A stretch of DNA of 64,000 bases from Hasllibacter sp963833115 (GCA_963833115.1 CAWHWS010000002.1:2170001-2234000), one strand, 5' to 3'. Shown: positions 34,095 to 43,170, numbered from the stretch's first letter. A program made the numbers and translations. Notes: generated by a model not told the origin, from the letters alone.

Positions 34095-34972
34095 CGCGCC
34101 CGCTCCGCGGCCAGCCGCTCCACAGCCGGCCGCGCCGCGGCGAGCCGCAACGCCCCGGCGAGGGCATCGCCCTGCGCCGCGCGCACCCGCTCGCGGGCGC
34201 GCGGCGGCAGGAGCGGCGCGTAGGACGGCCCGAGCCCGCCGACCACGCACAGCACGTCGCCGTCGCCGAGCCCGAGCCGCTCCAGGCAGGCCGCCAGATA
34301 GGCCGCCCCCCGCCGCAGGATCGCCGCCGCCGCGGGGTCGTCCGCCGCCAGGACCATCGGCGCCAGGCTCGCCAGATCGCGCGCCCCGCCGCGCCCGAAG
34401 GCCACGATCCGCGCCGGCCCCCCGATCCGCTCGGCCACCGCCCGGCTCAAGGCTCCGGCCTCCGCCAGCCCGTCCTGGCACAGGAGCGCGTGCTCCAGCG
34501 CCGCCCGGCCGAGCCAGGCGCCGGACGCCTGATCGCCCAGCGCCGCGCCCCAGCCGCCCAGATACGCCGTCGCGCCCCCCCGCCGGAGGGCCGCGAAGCT
34601 CCCCGTCCCGACCGAGAGCACCGCCCCGTCCCGCGCGCCCAGCGCCCCGGCGACGGACGTCGCGCGGTCGTCCGTCACCCCGCACGCCTCGAACGGCAGG
34701 CCTGCCGCCACCGCCGCCGCGTCCCGGGCCTCCAGCACCCCGGCGAGCCCGGCATGCGCCGCGCAGCCCCGCAGCGCCGCGGCGTCCAGCCCCGCGCGCC
34801 CCGCCGCCTCCCGCGCCGCCGCCGTCACGCCCGCGAGCGCGCCGCGAAGGTCCGTCGCCACGTTCGCCGGGCCGCCCTCGGCCCGGCCGATCACCGTGCC
34901 GTCCGCCCGCGCGATGGCGACCCGGCACCCGCTGCCGCCGCCGTCAACGCCGCACACGAGCCCGCCCGTCAC
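34091..34972 (-). CDS. nagK: N-acetylglucosamine kinase (BadF/BadG/BcrA-type ATPase fold)
   Basis: 293 residues from a GTG at 34972. The ASKHA kinase fold is seen in VCGVDGGGSGCRVAIA (phosphate 1), VLSVGTGSFAALRR (phosphate 2) and GGWGAALGDQASGAWLGR. Proteins of this BadF-like group next to NagA and SIS genes phosphorylate GlcNAc (or glucosamine). It is coupled by GTGA overlaps to rlmE upstream and the deaminase downstream. No sugar transporter or GntR regulator is adjacent. Confidence 0.85.
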   Translation of the reverse strand: MTGGLVCGVDGGGSGCRVAIARADGTVIGRAEGGPANVATDLRGALAGVTAAAREAAGRAGLDAAALRGCAAHAGLAGVLEARDAAAVAAGLPFEACGVTDDRATSVAGALGARDGAVLSVGTGSFAALRRGGATAYLGGWGAALGDQASGAWLGRAALEHALLCQDGLAEAGALSRAVAERIGGPARIVAFGRGGARDLASLAPMVLAADDPAAAAILRRGAAYLAACLERLGLGDGDVLCVVGGLGPSYAPLLPPRARERVRAAQGDALAGALRLAAARPAVERLAAERAR

Positions 34973-35709
34973 GATGACGGCGGCCCGGCCCCGCGCCCCC
35001 GGAACCCCTGCGCCACGACGTATTTCTCCGCGCTGTCGGACCGGCTCGCCGGCGGCTTCACGTTGGCCACCTTGGCGAACCGCGCCTTGAGGTCGCGCTG
35101 CAGCCCCTCCTCCGCGCCGCCGGCCAGGACCTTGGCGACGAAGGTCCCCCCCGCCTCCAGCACGTCGAAGGCGAGCGCCGCGGCCGCCTCGCACAGGGCC
35201 ACGATGCGGATGTGATCCGTCTGCCGGTGCCCCGAGGCCGCCGCCGCCATGTCCGACATCACCACGTCCGCCGGCCCGCCGAGCCAGTCCACCATCGCCG
35301 CGTCCGCGCCCTCGGCCAGGAAGTCGAGGACGTGCGCCTCCGCCCCCGGCACCGGGTCGACCTCCTGCAGGTCCACGCCCAGGACGCGCCCGCGCTTGCC
35401 GCCGCGCTCCCCCAGGGCGTCCACCCGCGCGCTCGCGACCTGGAGCCAGCCGCCCGGCGCGCAGCCGAGGTCGACCACCCGCGCGCCGGGCACGAGGAAG
35501 CGGTACTTGTCGTCGAGCTCGATGAGCTTGTAGGCGGCGCGCCCGCGATAGCCGTCCGCCTGCGCGGCGGTCACGTAGGGGTCGTTGAGCTGCCGCTGGA
35601 GCCAGCGCGTCGAGCTCGCCTTCCTCCCGCGCGCGGTCTTCACCGTCACCGTGAGGTCGCGGCGCCCCCGCCCGCTCGATTTCCTGGTGCCGTCCGGATT
35701 GCGTGCCAT
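34969..35709 (-). CDS. rlmE: 23S rRNA 2'-O-ribose U2552 methyltransferase
   Basis: 246 residues of the FtsJ/RrmJ family. SAM-binding VVDLGCAPGGWLQVA, the AAYKLIELDDKY segment with the first catalytic Lys, VVMSDMAAAASGHRQTDH with the Asp, and GTFVAKVLAGG with the second Lys make the K-D-K site. The N-terminal basic tail is typical. It follows ppx by 27 bases, the normal Rhodobacteraceae order. Confidence 0.95.
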   Translation of the reverse strand: MARNPDGTRKSSGRGRRDLTVTVKTARGRKASSTRWLQRQLNDPYVTAAQADGYRGRAAYKLIELDDKYRFLVPGARVVDLGCAPGGWLQVASARVDALGERGGKRGRVLGVDLQEVDPVPGAEAHVLDFLAEGADAAMVDWLGGPADVVMSDMAAAASGHRQTDHIRIVALCEAAAALAFDVLEAGGTFVAKVLAGGAEEGLQRDLKARFAKVANVKPPASRSDSAEKYVVAQGFRGRGAGPPSS

Positions 35710-35736
35710 CCCTCCGGGCTACCCCTCGGCGCGCGC

Positions 35737-36849
35737 CTAGACCAGCCCGTCCTCCAGCACCCCGTCCGCCGACATCTGCGCGTAGAGCAGCCCCTCGCGC
35801 AGGCCCCGGTCCGCGACCGAGAGCCGGTCCGTCGGCCAGGACCGCAGCAGCGCCTGGAGGATCGCCGCCCCCGACATGATGAGCGCCTGCCGGTCGCGCC
35901 CGATCCGCGGGTCGGCGCGCCGCCCCTCGGGGCCCATCCGGAGGTAGTCCTCGATCACGCGGTCGATCTGGTCCGAGGTCATGCGCAGCCCGTCCACCTT
36001 GGACCGGTCGTAGCGCCGCAGGCCCAGGTGGGACGCCGCGACCGTCGTCACCGTCCCCGAGGTGCCGACGATCTGGAATCCCGCGCGCGCCTGCTCGGCG
36101 CCGTAGGGGGTGAACCCCTGCATGTTCTCCTCGAAGTACCAGCTCATCAGGGCGAAGCGCGCGGCGTCGTCCTCCACGTCGTCGAACTGGTCGCGCAGCG
36201 TCGCCACCCCGAGGGGGATGGAGATCCAGTCCACCACCCGCGCGGCCACGAACGGCCCCGGATCGCTGACGAAGCCCTTGTGCAGGCGCATGATCGCGCG
36301 CGGCCGCTCGGCGGGCGGCACCTTGGAGACGTCGATCCACACGAGCTCGGTCGACCCGCCGCCGATGTCCACCACCAGGAGCTGCTCGGTGCGCGTCGAG
36401 ACCAGCGGCGCGCAGGAGATCACCGCCAGGCGCGCCTCCTCCTCCGGCGCGATCACCTCGAGGTCGAGGCCGGTCTCCCGGCGGACCCATCGCATGAACT
36501 CGGCCCCGTTGGTGGCGCGCCTGCACGCCTCGGTCGCGACCAGGCGCATCCGGCGTACGCCATGCCGCTCCAGCTTGGACCGGCACACCCGCAGCGCCTG
36601 CACCGTGCGCGCCATCGCGGCGCGGCTCAAGCGCCCGGACGCCTCCAGGCCCTGCCCGAGCTGCACCGACTTGGCGAAGCTGTCCACGACGTGGAACTGC
36701 GCGCCCTTGGGCTGCGCCACGAGCATCCGGCAGGAATTCGTGCCGAGGTCGAGCGCCGCGTAGAGGGCGTCCGTGTCGGGCCTGGGATGCGCTGGCGCCG
36801 GGGCCGGCCGGGGATAGGTCGCCGCGCTGGTGGGGCGCCTGGACGCCAT
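35737..36849 (-). CDS. ppx: Ppx/GppA-family exopolyphosphatase
   Basis: 370 residues of the ASKHA phosphatase fold: ALDLGTNSCRMLVA (phosphate 1), ATEACRRATNGAEFM, VVDIGGGSTELVW and VGTSGTVTTVAA. Such enzymes hydrolyse terminal phosphate of polyphosphate or pppGpp; sequence alone does not separate these roles. The length fits the short single-module type. It is the first gene of ppx-rlmE-nagK-SIS-nagA. The promoter region contains a 15-base palindrome. Confidence 0.92.
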   Translation of the reverse strand: MASRRPTSAATYPRPAPAPAHPRPDTDALYAALDLGTNSCRMLVAQPKGAQFHVVDSFAKSVQLGQGLEASGRLSRAAMARTVQALRVCRSKLERHGVRRMRLVATEACRRATNGAEFMRWVRRETGLDLEVIAPEEEARLAVISCAPLVSTRTEQLLVVDIGGGSTELVWIDVSKVPPAERPRAIMRLHKGFVSDPGPFVAARVVDWISIPLGVATLRDQFDDVEDDAARFALMSWYFEENMQGFTPYGAEQARAGFQIVGTSGTVTTVAASHLGLRRYDRSKVDGLRMTSDQIDRVIEDYLRMGPEGRRADPRIGRDRQALIMSGAAILQALLRSWPTDRLSVADRGLREGLLYAQMSADGVLEDGLV

Positions 36850-36867
36850 GATCGCGCCCTCCGAATG

Positions 36868-36882
36868 GGTTCGACACGAACC
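36868..36882. promoter_or_regulatory. Palindrome in the ppx promoter region
   Basis: GGTTCG-ACA-CGAACC, a perfect 6+6 inverted repeat 19 bases upstream of the ppx ATG. On the minus strand a weak TTTGAT-N17-CTAGGT pair places it at the transcription start, suggesting an operator. Confidence 0.35.
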
Positions 36883-37054
36883 TAGGCGCGCGCATGTCTT
36901 TTATCAAACGGTGTCTCGCCGCACCCCGCCGCACCCGCCGCACCCCGCCGCCCCCGGGCCGCAGGTCGCGCCGGGTGCGCCACATGTCGCTCCGGTCGGG
37001 CCGGGGGCGGCCGCGCGCCGGCACCTTCCCCGCACCGGCCAGCAGGAGGGCGCC

Positions 37055-37369
37055 ATGGCACGCATCACCATCGTCCGCTGGCGGGACATCCCCGCCCAGG
37101 TCATCGTCGGCAAGGGCCGCTCGGCCGCCAAGGTCCAGCTCCCCGAGCGCTTCGAGCAGGCCATCGACCGCGCCGCGATGAAATGCGGCGCCCGGGGGGA
37201 CGACGCCTATCTCGCCGAATGGCGCCGAGAGGAGTCCGGCGAGGCGGAGGGCGACCCCGCCGAGGCCGCCGCCTCCGTCGCCGCGCGGCTCGAGGCCGAG
37301 CACCCGGACGACGTGCTGCGCGCCATGATCGCCGCCGAGGGCCGCGCCCCCGCCGGGGAGGCGTCCTGA
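37055..37369 (+). CDS. Virulence-factor-family small protein of the one-carbon cluster
   Basis: 104 residues: MARITIVRWRDIPAQVIVGKG, then VQLPERFEQAIDRAAMKCG and DDAYLAEWRR. This matches the family annotated only as virulence factor in databases, a misleading name. In Rhodobacteraceae I know it chiefly as the first gene of the MTHFR/corrinoid methyltransferase cluster, as here. Its biochemical role is unknown. The stop overlaps the reductase start (TGATG). There are 205 bases upstream holding the ppx control region and GC-rich CCGCCGCACC repeats. Confidence 0.8.
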   Translation: MARITIVRWRDIPAQVIVGKGRSAAKVQLPERFEQAIDRAAMKCGARGDDAYLAEWRREESGEAEGDPAEAAASVAARLEAEHPDDVLRAMIAAEGRAPAGEAS

Positions 37370-38281
37370 TGGCCCTCTTCGACTTCGCCCGCCGCGAGGC
37401 CCCGGCGCCCGCGCCCGTTCCGCGAAGCGACCGCCGCCCTCCTACGGGACTTCTCCATCGAGGTGATGCCCCGCACCGCCGCCAAGATCGAGGATTTCCG
37501 CCCCCTCCTGCCGCCCGGCACGCGCGTCTACGTGGCCCATCTCGACGGAACCCCGATCGAGGAGATGGTCGCCACCGCCGCCCGCCTGCGCGCCGAGGGC
37601 TTCGAGCCCATGCCCCATTTCCCCGCCCGCCTGATCGCGGACCGCGCCACGCTCGAGGACTGGATCGCCCGCTACCAGGGCGAGGCCGGCGTGACCCAGG
37701 GCCTGATCCTCGCCGGCGGCGTCCCCGAGCCCGCGGGCGAGTACCACGCCTCCACCCAGCTCCTGGAGACCGGGCTCTTCGACCGCGCCGGCTTCACCCG
37801 TCTCCACGTCGCCGGCCACCCGGAGGGCAATCGCGACATCGACCCGGACGGCGGCGTGCACGCCGTCTCGGACGCGCTGCGCTGGAAGCAGGGCTTCGCC
37901 GAGCGCACCGACGCCGCGATGGCGATCACGACGCAGTTCTGCTTCGACGCCGCGCCCGTCATCGCCTGGGCCGACGGCCTGCGCGAGGCCGGCATCGACC
38001 TGCCCGTCCATATCGGCGTCGCCGGCCCCGCCAAGCTCCAGACGCTCCTGAAGTTCGCCATCGCCTGCGGCGTCGGCCCCTCGCTCAAGGTCCTCCAGAA
38101 GCGCGCGCTGGACGTGACCAAGCTCCTCCTGCCCTACGAGCCGACCGAGATCGTCGCCGCCCTCGCCGCCCGCAAGGCCGCGCATCCGGGCTTCGCGGTC
38201 ACCCATGTCCACTTCTTCCCGCTCGGCGGGATCGTGACCAACGCGGCCTGGGCCGCCGAGCACAGCAAGGCCTCCGCATGA
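37369..38281 (+). pseudogene. Methylenetetrahydrofolate-reductase-like protein with a +1 frameshift
   Basis: The ATG at 37369 begins MALFDFARREAPAPAPVP, in phase to about 37422. The expected continuation (EATAALLRDFSIEVMPRTAA) is one base later, from about 37424 to the stop at 38281. Removing one C at 37421-37423 restores 303 residues. The body (AKIEDFRPLLPPGTRVYVAH, then AGGVPEPAGEYHAS and GVAGPAKLQTLLKFA) is the short MTHFR-like TIM barrel found with corrinoid methyltransferases. It would interconvert methylene- and methyl-H4folate. Translation could restart at 37463 and lose only about 30 residues. The stop overlaps the next gene (ATGA). A sequencing error is a real possibility. Confidence 0.82.
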
Positions 38282-39264
38282 CCCGCACCGTCCTGGAATC
38301 GAAGTCGCGCACCGTCACCATCGGCTTCGACGAGCCGTTCTGCGTCATCGGCGAGCGCATCAACCCGACCGGGCGCTCCAAGCTCAACGCCGAGCTCGAG
38401 GCCGGCGACTTCTCCACCGTGGAGGCCGACGCCATCGCCCAGGTCGCCTGCGGCGCCTCCGTGCTCGACGTGAACTCCGGCGCCGTCTTCAAGAACCTGA
38501 TGGCCCAGGATCCCCGCTACGCCGACAACAACTTCGTCGAGCCGCCGCTCATGCGCGAGCTGATCCGCCGGGTGCAGGCCATCGTCGACGTGCCCTTGTG
38601 CATCGACAGCTCCGTCACCGGCGCGATCGAGGCCGCGCTCGAGGTCGTCGAGGGCCGCCCCCTGGTGAACTCCACCACCGGCGAGCTCGAGAAGCTCGAG
38701 GCGATCCTGCCGCTCTGCGCCAAGCACCACCTGCCCGTCGTCGCGATCTCCAACGACGAGACCGGCATCTCCGAGGATCCCGACGTGCGCTTCGAGGTCG
38801 CCCGCAAGATCGTGCGCCACGCCGCCGATTACGGCATCCCCGCGCACGACATCGTCGTCGACCCGCTGGTGATGCCGGTGGGCGCCATGGCCACCGCGGG
38901 GCGGCAGGTCTTCGCCCTCGTGCGGCGGCTTCGCGGCGAGCTCGGGGTGAACACGACCTGCGGCGCCTCCAACATCTCCTTCGGCCTGCCCGCCCGGCAC
39001 GGCATCAACGGCGCGTTCCTGCCCATGGCGATCGCCGCCGGCATGACGTCGGCGATCATGAACCCCGTCCGCCACCAGGAGATGGAGGCCATCCGCGCGG
39101 CCGACTTCCTCATGGGGCACGACCCGAACGGCGGCGCCTGGATCGGCTTCTCCCGCGTGAGCGAGGCCGTCGCCGCCGGCGCCACCTTCCCCGAGGCCGC
39201 CCGCGCCGCGGCCGAAGGGGGCGCGCGCACCGGCGGGCGCCGCGGCGGCCGCAGGCGCGCCTGA
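38278..39264 (+). CDS. Methyltetrahydrofolate:corrinoid methyltransferase (pterin-binding domain)
   Basis: 328 residues of the dihydropteroate-synthase-like fold. FCVIGERINPTGRSKLNAEL, CGASVLDVNSGAV, VPLCIDSS and CGASNISFGLPARHGING are the pterin-binding blocks of MtgA/AcsE/MetH-type methyltransferases. It moves a methyl group between H4folate and a Co(I) corrinoid protein. The ATG overlaps the reductase stop (ATGA). The last 30 residues are Arg/Gly-rich (GGARTGGRRGGRRRA). Its corrinoid protein is not in the window; an MttB gene lies at the left edge. Confidence 0.93.
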   Translation: MTRTVLESKSRTVTIGFDEPFCVIGERINPTGRSKLNAELEAGDFSTVEADAIAQVACGASVLDVNSGAVFKNLMAQDPRYADNNFVEPPLMRELIRRVQAIVDVPLCIDSSVTGAIEAALEVVEGRPLVNSTTGELEKLEAILPLCAKHHLPVVAISNDETGISEDPDVRFEVARKIVRHAADYGIPAHDIVVDPLVMPVGAMATAGRQVFALVRRLRGELGVNTTCGASNISFGLPARHGINGAFLPMAIAAGMTSAIMNPVRHQEMEAIRAADFLMGHDPNGGAWIGFSRVSEAVAAGATFPEAARAAAEGGARTGGRRGGRRRA

Positions 39265-39507
39265 GCCGCGCCGCCGCGCCACGCCCCGGCCCGCCCGTCC
39301 GGCGCCGGGGTTGACCGCGCCCGGGCGCGCGATCCATGCCGGCGGGCCGCCCGGCGCAGGAGCCCGCCCATCCCCCTCGACCCTCCCGATCCCGCACCCG
39401 GCCCGGCGCCCGGCGCGCCACCCGGCGGGCGGGCGCCCGGCCCGGCGGCCCGCCTGCCGGCGGGTCCGCGCCCCGGCTGGGGCGCCGCGCTCGCCCTGAT
39501 CGCGATC

Positions 39508-40122
39508 ATGGCCGCCCTCGCGGTGGCCGCCGATTTCGCGGTGCTGCGCCTGATGGAGCGCTTCGACGGCGCGGCCGAGACGCTGGGCCTCGGGATCGTC
39601 CTCGTCGTCTACGCGATCCTGATGGCCCTGCCCTTCGTGCCGGGTATCGCCATCGTCGTCCCGCTCCTGGTGCTCAACGGCCCCTCGGTGATGCCTTATG
39701 TCTGGGCGGCGACGCTGGGCGGCCTCCTCCTCGCCTATGCCGCGGGCCGCGCGACGCCGCCGGGCGCGCTGGCCGCCCTCCTCGCCCGCCTGCGGCAGAG
39801 GCGCGCCGCCGCCGCGGTCGCCGCCCTGATGACCCGCCCCCCCGACACGCGACTGAGCTACATGCGCGGGCTCCTGCCGCCCCGCCTCGCGCCCCTCGCG
39901 GGGGCCGGCCGCTACGCGCTCCTGGCGGTGATGGTGAACGTCCCCGGCGCCTCCGTGATCGGCGGCGGCGGCGGTTTGGCGCTCATGGCGGGCTACACGC
40001 GGCTCTTCGCGCCCCTGCCCACGATCGCGACGCTGATCGCGGCCACGGCGCCGGTTCCCCTGCTTATCTGGCTCGGCGGCCCCGCGATCGTCGAACTTTT
40101 CGGCGCCGGCGACGTTCGATGA
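39508..40122 (+). CDS. Uncharacterised multi-pass membrane protein
   Basis: 204 residues from the first ATG, with about five hydrophobic segments, including ILMALPFVPGIAIVVPLLVL and ATLGGLLLAYAAGR. The LPFVPG segment loosely recalls VTT/DedA-like or small exporter proteins. The frame stays open upstream with a proline-rich stretch and no ATG or GTG; since the first hydrophobic helix begins before 39508, a non-AUG start is possible. The 243 bases before it hold nothing else I can recognise. The function is unknown. Confidence 0.6.
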   Translation: MAALAVAADFAVLRLMERFDGAAETLGLGIVLVVYAILMALPFVPGIAIVVPLLVLNGPSVMPYVWAATLGGLLLAYAAGRATPPGALAALLARLRQRRAAAAVAALMTRPPDTRLSYMRGLLPPRLAPLAGAGRYALLAVMVNVPGASVIGGGGGLALMAGYTRLFAPLPTIATLIAATAPVPLLIWLGGPAIVELFGAGDVR

Positions 40123-40299
40123 CCGATCCATGAGCGGATGGAGCCCGGTATCTGTCTCCCGGTAAGAAACAGTATACCGAGAAGGCTTTTAGACTGGACC
40201 CGGATGGGCAAGGCCGTGTTATAGCCCCGAACGAAGGCTACGAGTCGCGGTAATTGTCCCTGTGACCACGCCTACACACACGTTTTGAAAGGACTTCCC

Positions 40300-41004
40300 A
40301 TGAAGCGTATCCTCATCGCCACCGCGGCCGTCGCCGCCCTGGCCCCCGGCCTCGCCAGCGCCGCCAGCGTCCTGATCGACGACTTCAACGGCACCCAGCG
40401 CGCGATCGACGTGCCCTCGGGCTCGCTGACGTCGTTCAATCAGGCGCCCGTCGCCGGTGCCCCCGGTGGCTTCCGCGACCTGCAAGCCTCCAACGACGAC
40501 GGGTTCGAGGACGCCACCGAGCTTCGCGTCCTGGGCGGCTCGCTCCGGTTCTCGAACATCGCCGGCACCTCCGGCTCGGGCACCCTGACCTATGATGGCG
40601 ACGACCTCGCCAACGTCCTGACGTCGAACGGCCTCGGCGGCTTCGACCTGACCTTCGGCGGCTTCGGCACCGGCTTCATCTACGAAGTCATCTCCGCCGA
40701 CGCGCAGCTCGACCTGACGGTCAACGTCACCGACATGATGGGCGGCTCCTCGACCTTCATGACCGTCCTGCCCGGCGACATCACGAACCAGTTCGTGACC
40801 GGCTCGTTCGCCGACTTCGTGGGCACCGCCGACCTGACCAACCTGGGCTCGCTCCAGTTCGTCGCCGGCGCCAACGGCATCCAGGACCTCGACGCCCGGA
40901 TCGGCAGCATCTCGGTCGCGATCATCCCGCTTCCGGCCGGCGCCTTCCTGCTGGGCGGCGCGCTGCTCGGCCTCGGCGCCGCGGCCCGCCGTCGCAAAGC
41001 CTAA
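40300..41004 (+). CDS. VPLPA-CTERM sorting-domain protein
   Basis: 234 residues. A signal peptide (MKRILIATAAVAALAPGLASA) is followed by a Gly/Asp-rich beta domain. The C-terminus IPLPAGAFLLGGALLGLGAA plus RRRKA is a classic VPLPA-CTERM anchor: motif, membrane helix, basic tail. Such proteins are processed and released or anchored by an exosortase, which is not encoded here. The mature domain has no recognised function. It has relatively AT-rich 5' flanking sequence (40130-40240) unlike its neighbours and its own strong terminator, so it is an independent unit inside the one-carbon cluster. Confidence 0.9.
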   Translation: MKRILIATAAVAALAPGLASAASVLIDDFNGTQRAIDVPSGSLTSFNQAPVAGAPGGFRDLQASNDDGFEDATELRVLGGSLRFSNIAGTSGSGTLTYDGDDLANVLTSNGLGGFDLTFGGFGTGFIYEVISADAQLDLTVNVTDMMGGSSTFMTVLPGDITNQFVTGSFADFVGTADLTNLGSLQFVAGANGIQDLDARIGSISVAIIPLPAGAFLLGGALLGLGAAARRRKA

Positions 41005-41031
41005 GTCTCGGGCTTCGGTCCATGACGGAGC

Positions 41032-41055
41032 GGGCGCCCCTCGGGGCGCCCGTTT
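41032..41055 (+). terminator. Intrinsic terminator of the VPLPA-CTERM gene
   Basis: GGGCGCCCC-TC-GGGGCGCCC followed by GTTT, 27 bases after the stop. It has a strong stem and a short T-tract. Confidence 0.75.
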
Positions 41056-41158
41056 CGCGTCCGGGGGTCGCCTTCGCACCCTCGCCTGCCGCGCCCCGGC
41101 GCGCGCGCCCCCGCGGCGCCCTCTACCCCCGTGCCAGCCGCCCAAGGGGATCGCCGCC

Positions 41159-43159
41159 ATGACCGACCAGACGGGCCCGTCCGTCCGTTTCGCCCCATCG
41201 GGCAAGCGCGGGCGCGTGCCGCCCGGCACCACGATCCTGGACGCCGCGCGCCGCCTCGGCGTCGATCTCGACAGCGTCTGCGGCGGCCGCGGCATCTGCT
41301 CGCGCTGCCAGGTCGCCCCCGCCGGCGACGATGCCGCCCTCAGCCCCCCCAACGAGGTCGAGGCCCGTTACGACCGCGTCCGCGGCCTGCGCCCCGGCCG
41401 GCGCCTCGGCTGCCAGACGCGCATCCTGGGCGACGCCGTCATCGACGTCCCGCCCGAGAGCCAGGTCCACCGGCAGGTCGTCCGCAAGGACGCCGCCGAC
41501 GTCGTGATCCCGATGGACCCGGCCACGCGCCTCCATCTCGTCGACGTCGCCGAGCCCGACATGCACGAGCCCTCCGGCGATCTCGAACGCCTGTCGGACG
41601 CGCTCGCCGCCCAATGGGGCATCGCCCGGCCGGAGGCCGGCCTGCCGGTCCTCGCCAAGCTCCAGACCGCGCTCCGCCGCGGCGGCTGGCAGGTCACCGC
41701 CGCCATCCACACGCCGCAGGGCGGCGCGCCCCGCCTGATCGACATCTGGCCCGGCTACCGCGCGGCGCCGCTCCTCGGCCTCGCCATCGACCTCGGCTCC
41801 ACGACCGTCGCCGCCCATCTGTGCGATCTCGCCACCGGGGAGGTCCGCGCCTCCGCCGGCGTGATGAACCCGCAGATCCGCTTCGGCGAGGACCTGATGA
41901 GCCGCGTCAGCTTCGCCATGATGAACCCGGACGGCGCCGCCCGCATGACCGCCGCCATCCGCGAGGCGCTGGACGCCCTCGCCCTCCAGATCGCGTCCGA
42001 GGCGGGGGCGGACCCGGCCGACATCGTCGAGACGACGATCGTCTGCAACCCGGTCATGCACCACATCCTCCTCGGCATCGATCCGGTCGAGCTCGGCCAG
42101 GCCCCCTTCGCCCTCGCCCTCTCCGGCGCGCTGGAGCTCGGCGCCGCCGAGATCGGGCTCGCCTCGGTCAACCCCTCCGCCCGCGCCTACCTCCTGCCGT
42201 GCATCGCCGGCCATGTCGGCGCAGACGCCGCCGCCGTCGCCCTCGCCGAGGACCCGGGGTCCCGAGAGGAGACCACACTCGTCATCGACGTCGGCACCAA
42301 TGCCGAGATCCTCCTGGGCAACCGCACCCGCACGCTCGCGTGCTCCTCGCCCACCGGCCCCGCCTTCGAGGGCGCGCAGATCAGCGCCGGGCAGCGCGCC
42401 GCCCCAGGCGCCATCGAGCGGATCGAGATCGACCCCGTGACCAAGGAGCCCCGCTTCCGCGTCATCGGCCGCGAGGCCTGGTCCGACGAGCCCGCCTTCC
42501 CCGCCCACGCCGCCATCACCGGCATCTGCGGCTCGGGCATCATCGAGGCCGTGGCAGAGATGCGCATGGCCGGCATCCTCGACCCCTCCGGCCTCATCGG
42601 CTCGGCCGAGGCGACGGGGTCCGCGCGCTGCGTGCCCGAGGGCCGCACCCATTCCTACGTCATCCACGAGGGCGAGGACGGCCGCCGCATCGCCGTCACC
42701 CAGGGCGACGTGCGCGCGATCCAGCTCGCCAAGTCCGCGCTCTACGCCGGCGCCCGCCTCCTGATGGACGAGATGGGCGTCGACACGGTCGACCGCGTCG
42801 TCCTCGCCGGCGCGTTCGGGGCCCATATCTCGCCGCTCCACGCGATGGTCCTAGGCATGATCCCCGACGCGCCGCTCGCGGCCGTAACCTCCGCCGGCAA
42901 CGCCGCGGGCACCGGCGCGCGCATGGCCCTCCTCAACCGCGGGATGCGCGCGCGCGTCGAGTCCCTCGTGCGGACGATCCACAAGGTCGAGACCGCCATC
43001 GAGCCGCGGTTCCAGGAGCATTTCGTCGCCGCCAACGCGATCCCCCACGCCAGCGCGCCCTATCCGCACCTCGCGGGCGAGGTCGCGCTGCCGGACGTCG
43101 CCTTCGGCGCCCACGCCGCGGACGGCGCCCGCGCCCGCCGCCGCCGGGCCCGCGCCTGA
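41159..43159 (+). CDS. Corrinoid-activating ferredoxin/ASKHA protein (RamA/RACo type, DUF4445)
   Basis: 666 residues. An N-terminal [2Fe-2S] domain has C41, C47, C50 and C85 (C-x5-C-x2-C-x34-C). A middle domain precedes the ASKHA-type C-terminal module with LLGLAIDLGSTTVAAHL, TLVIDVGTNAEIL and VLAGAFGAHI. RACo and RamA use ATP and low-potential electrons to reduce Co(II) back to Co(I) in corrinoid proteins. It is the expected repair partner of the methyltransferase at 38.3-39.3 kb and of MttB. It is separated from the rest of the cluster by two unrelated genes and has a large hairpin right after its stop. Confidence 0.93.
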   Translation: MTDQTGPSVRFAPSGKRGRVPPGTTILDAARRLGVDLDSVCGGRGICSRCQVAPAGDDAALSPPNEVEARYDRVRGLRPGRRLGCQTRILGDAVIDVPPESQVHRQVVRKDAADVVIPMDPATRLHLVDVAEPDMHEPSGDLERLSDALAAQWGIARPEAGLPVLAKLQTALRRGGWQVTAAIHTPQGGAPRLIDIWPGYRAAPLLGLAIDLGSTTVAAHLCDLATGEVRASAGVMNPQIRFGEDLMSRVSFAMMNPDGAARMTAAIREALDALALQIASEAGADPADIVETTIVCNPVMHHILLGIDPVELGQAPFALALSGALELGAAEIGLASVNPSARAYLLPCIAGHVGADAAAVALAEDPGSREETTLVIDVGTNAEILLGNRTRTLACSSPTGPAFEGAQISAGQRAAPGAIERIEIDPVTKEPRFRVIGREAWSDEPAFPAHAAITGICGSGIIEAVAEMRMAGILDPSGLIGSAEATGSARCVPEGRTHSYVIHEGEDGRRIAVTQGDVRAIQLAKSALYAGARLLMDEMGVDTVDRVVLAGAFGAHISPLHAMVLGMIPDAPLAAVTSAGNAAGTGARMALLNRGMRARVESLVRTIHKVETAIEPRFQEHFVAANAIPHASAPYPHLAGEVALPDVAFGAHAADGARARRRRARA

Positions 43160-43170
43160 CCCGAGATTTC

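Noticed and set aside
36905..36955. CCGCCGCACC-type repeats upstream of the virulence-factor-family gene
   Set aside because: Units are irregular and within the range expected from GC-rich composition, unlike the exact 9-, 11- and 14-bp arrays reported above.
37055..37369. Reading the virulence factor label as pathogenicity
   Set aside because: The name comes from a database family. The operon context is one-carbon metabolism, and nothing else in the window suggests virulence.
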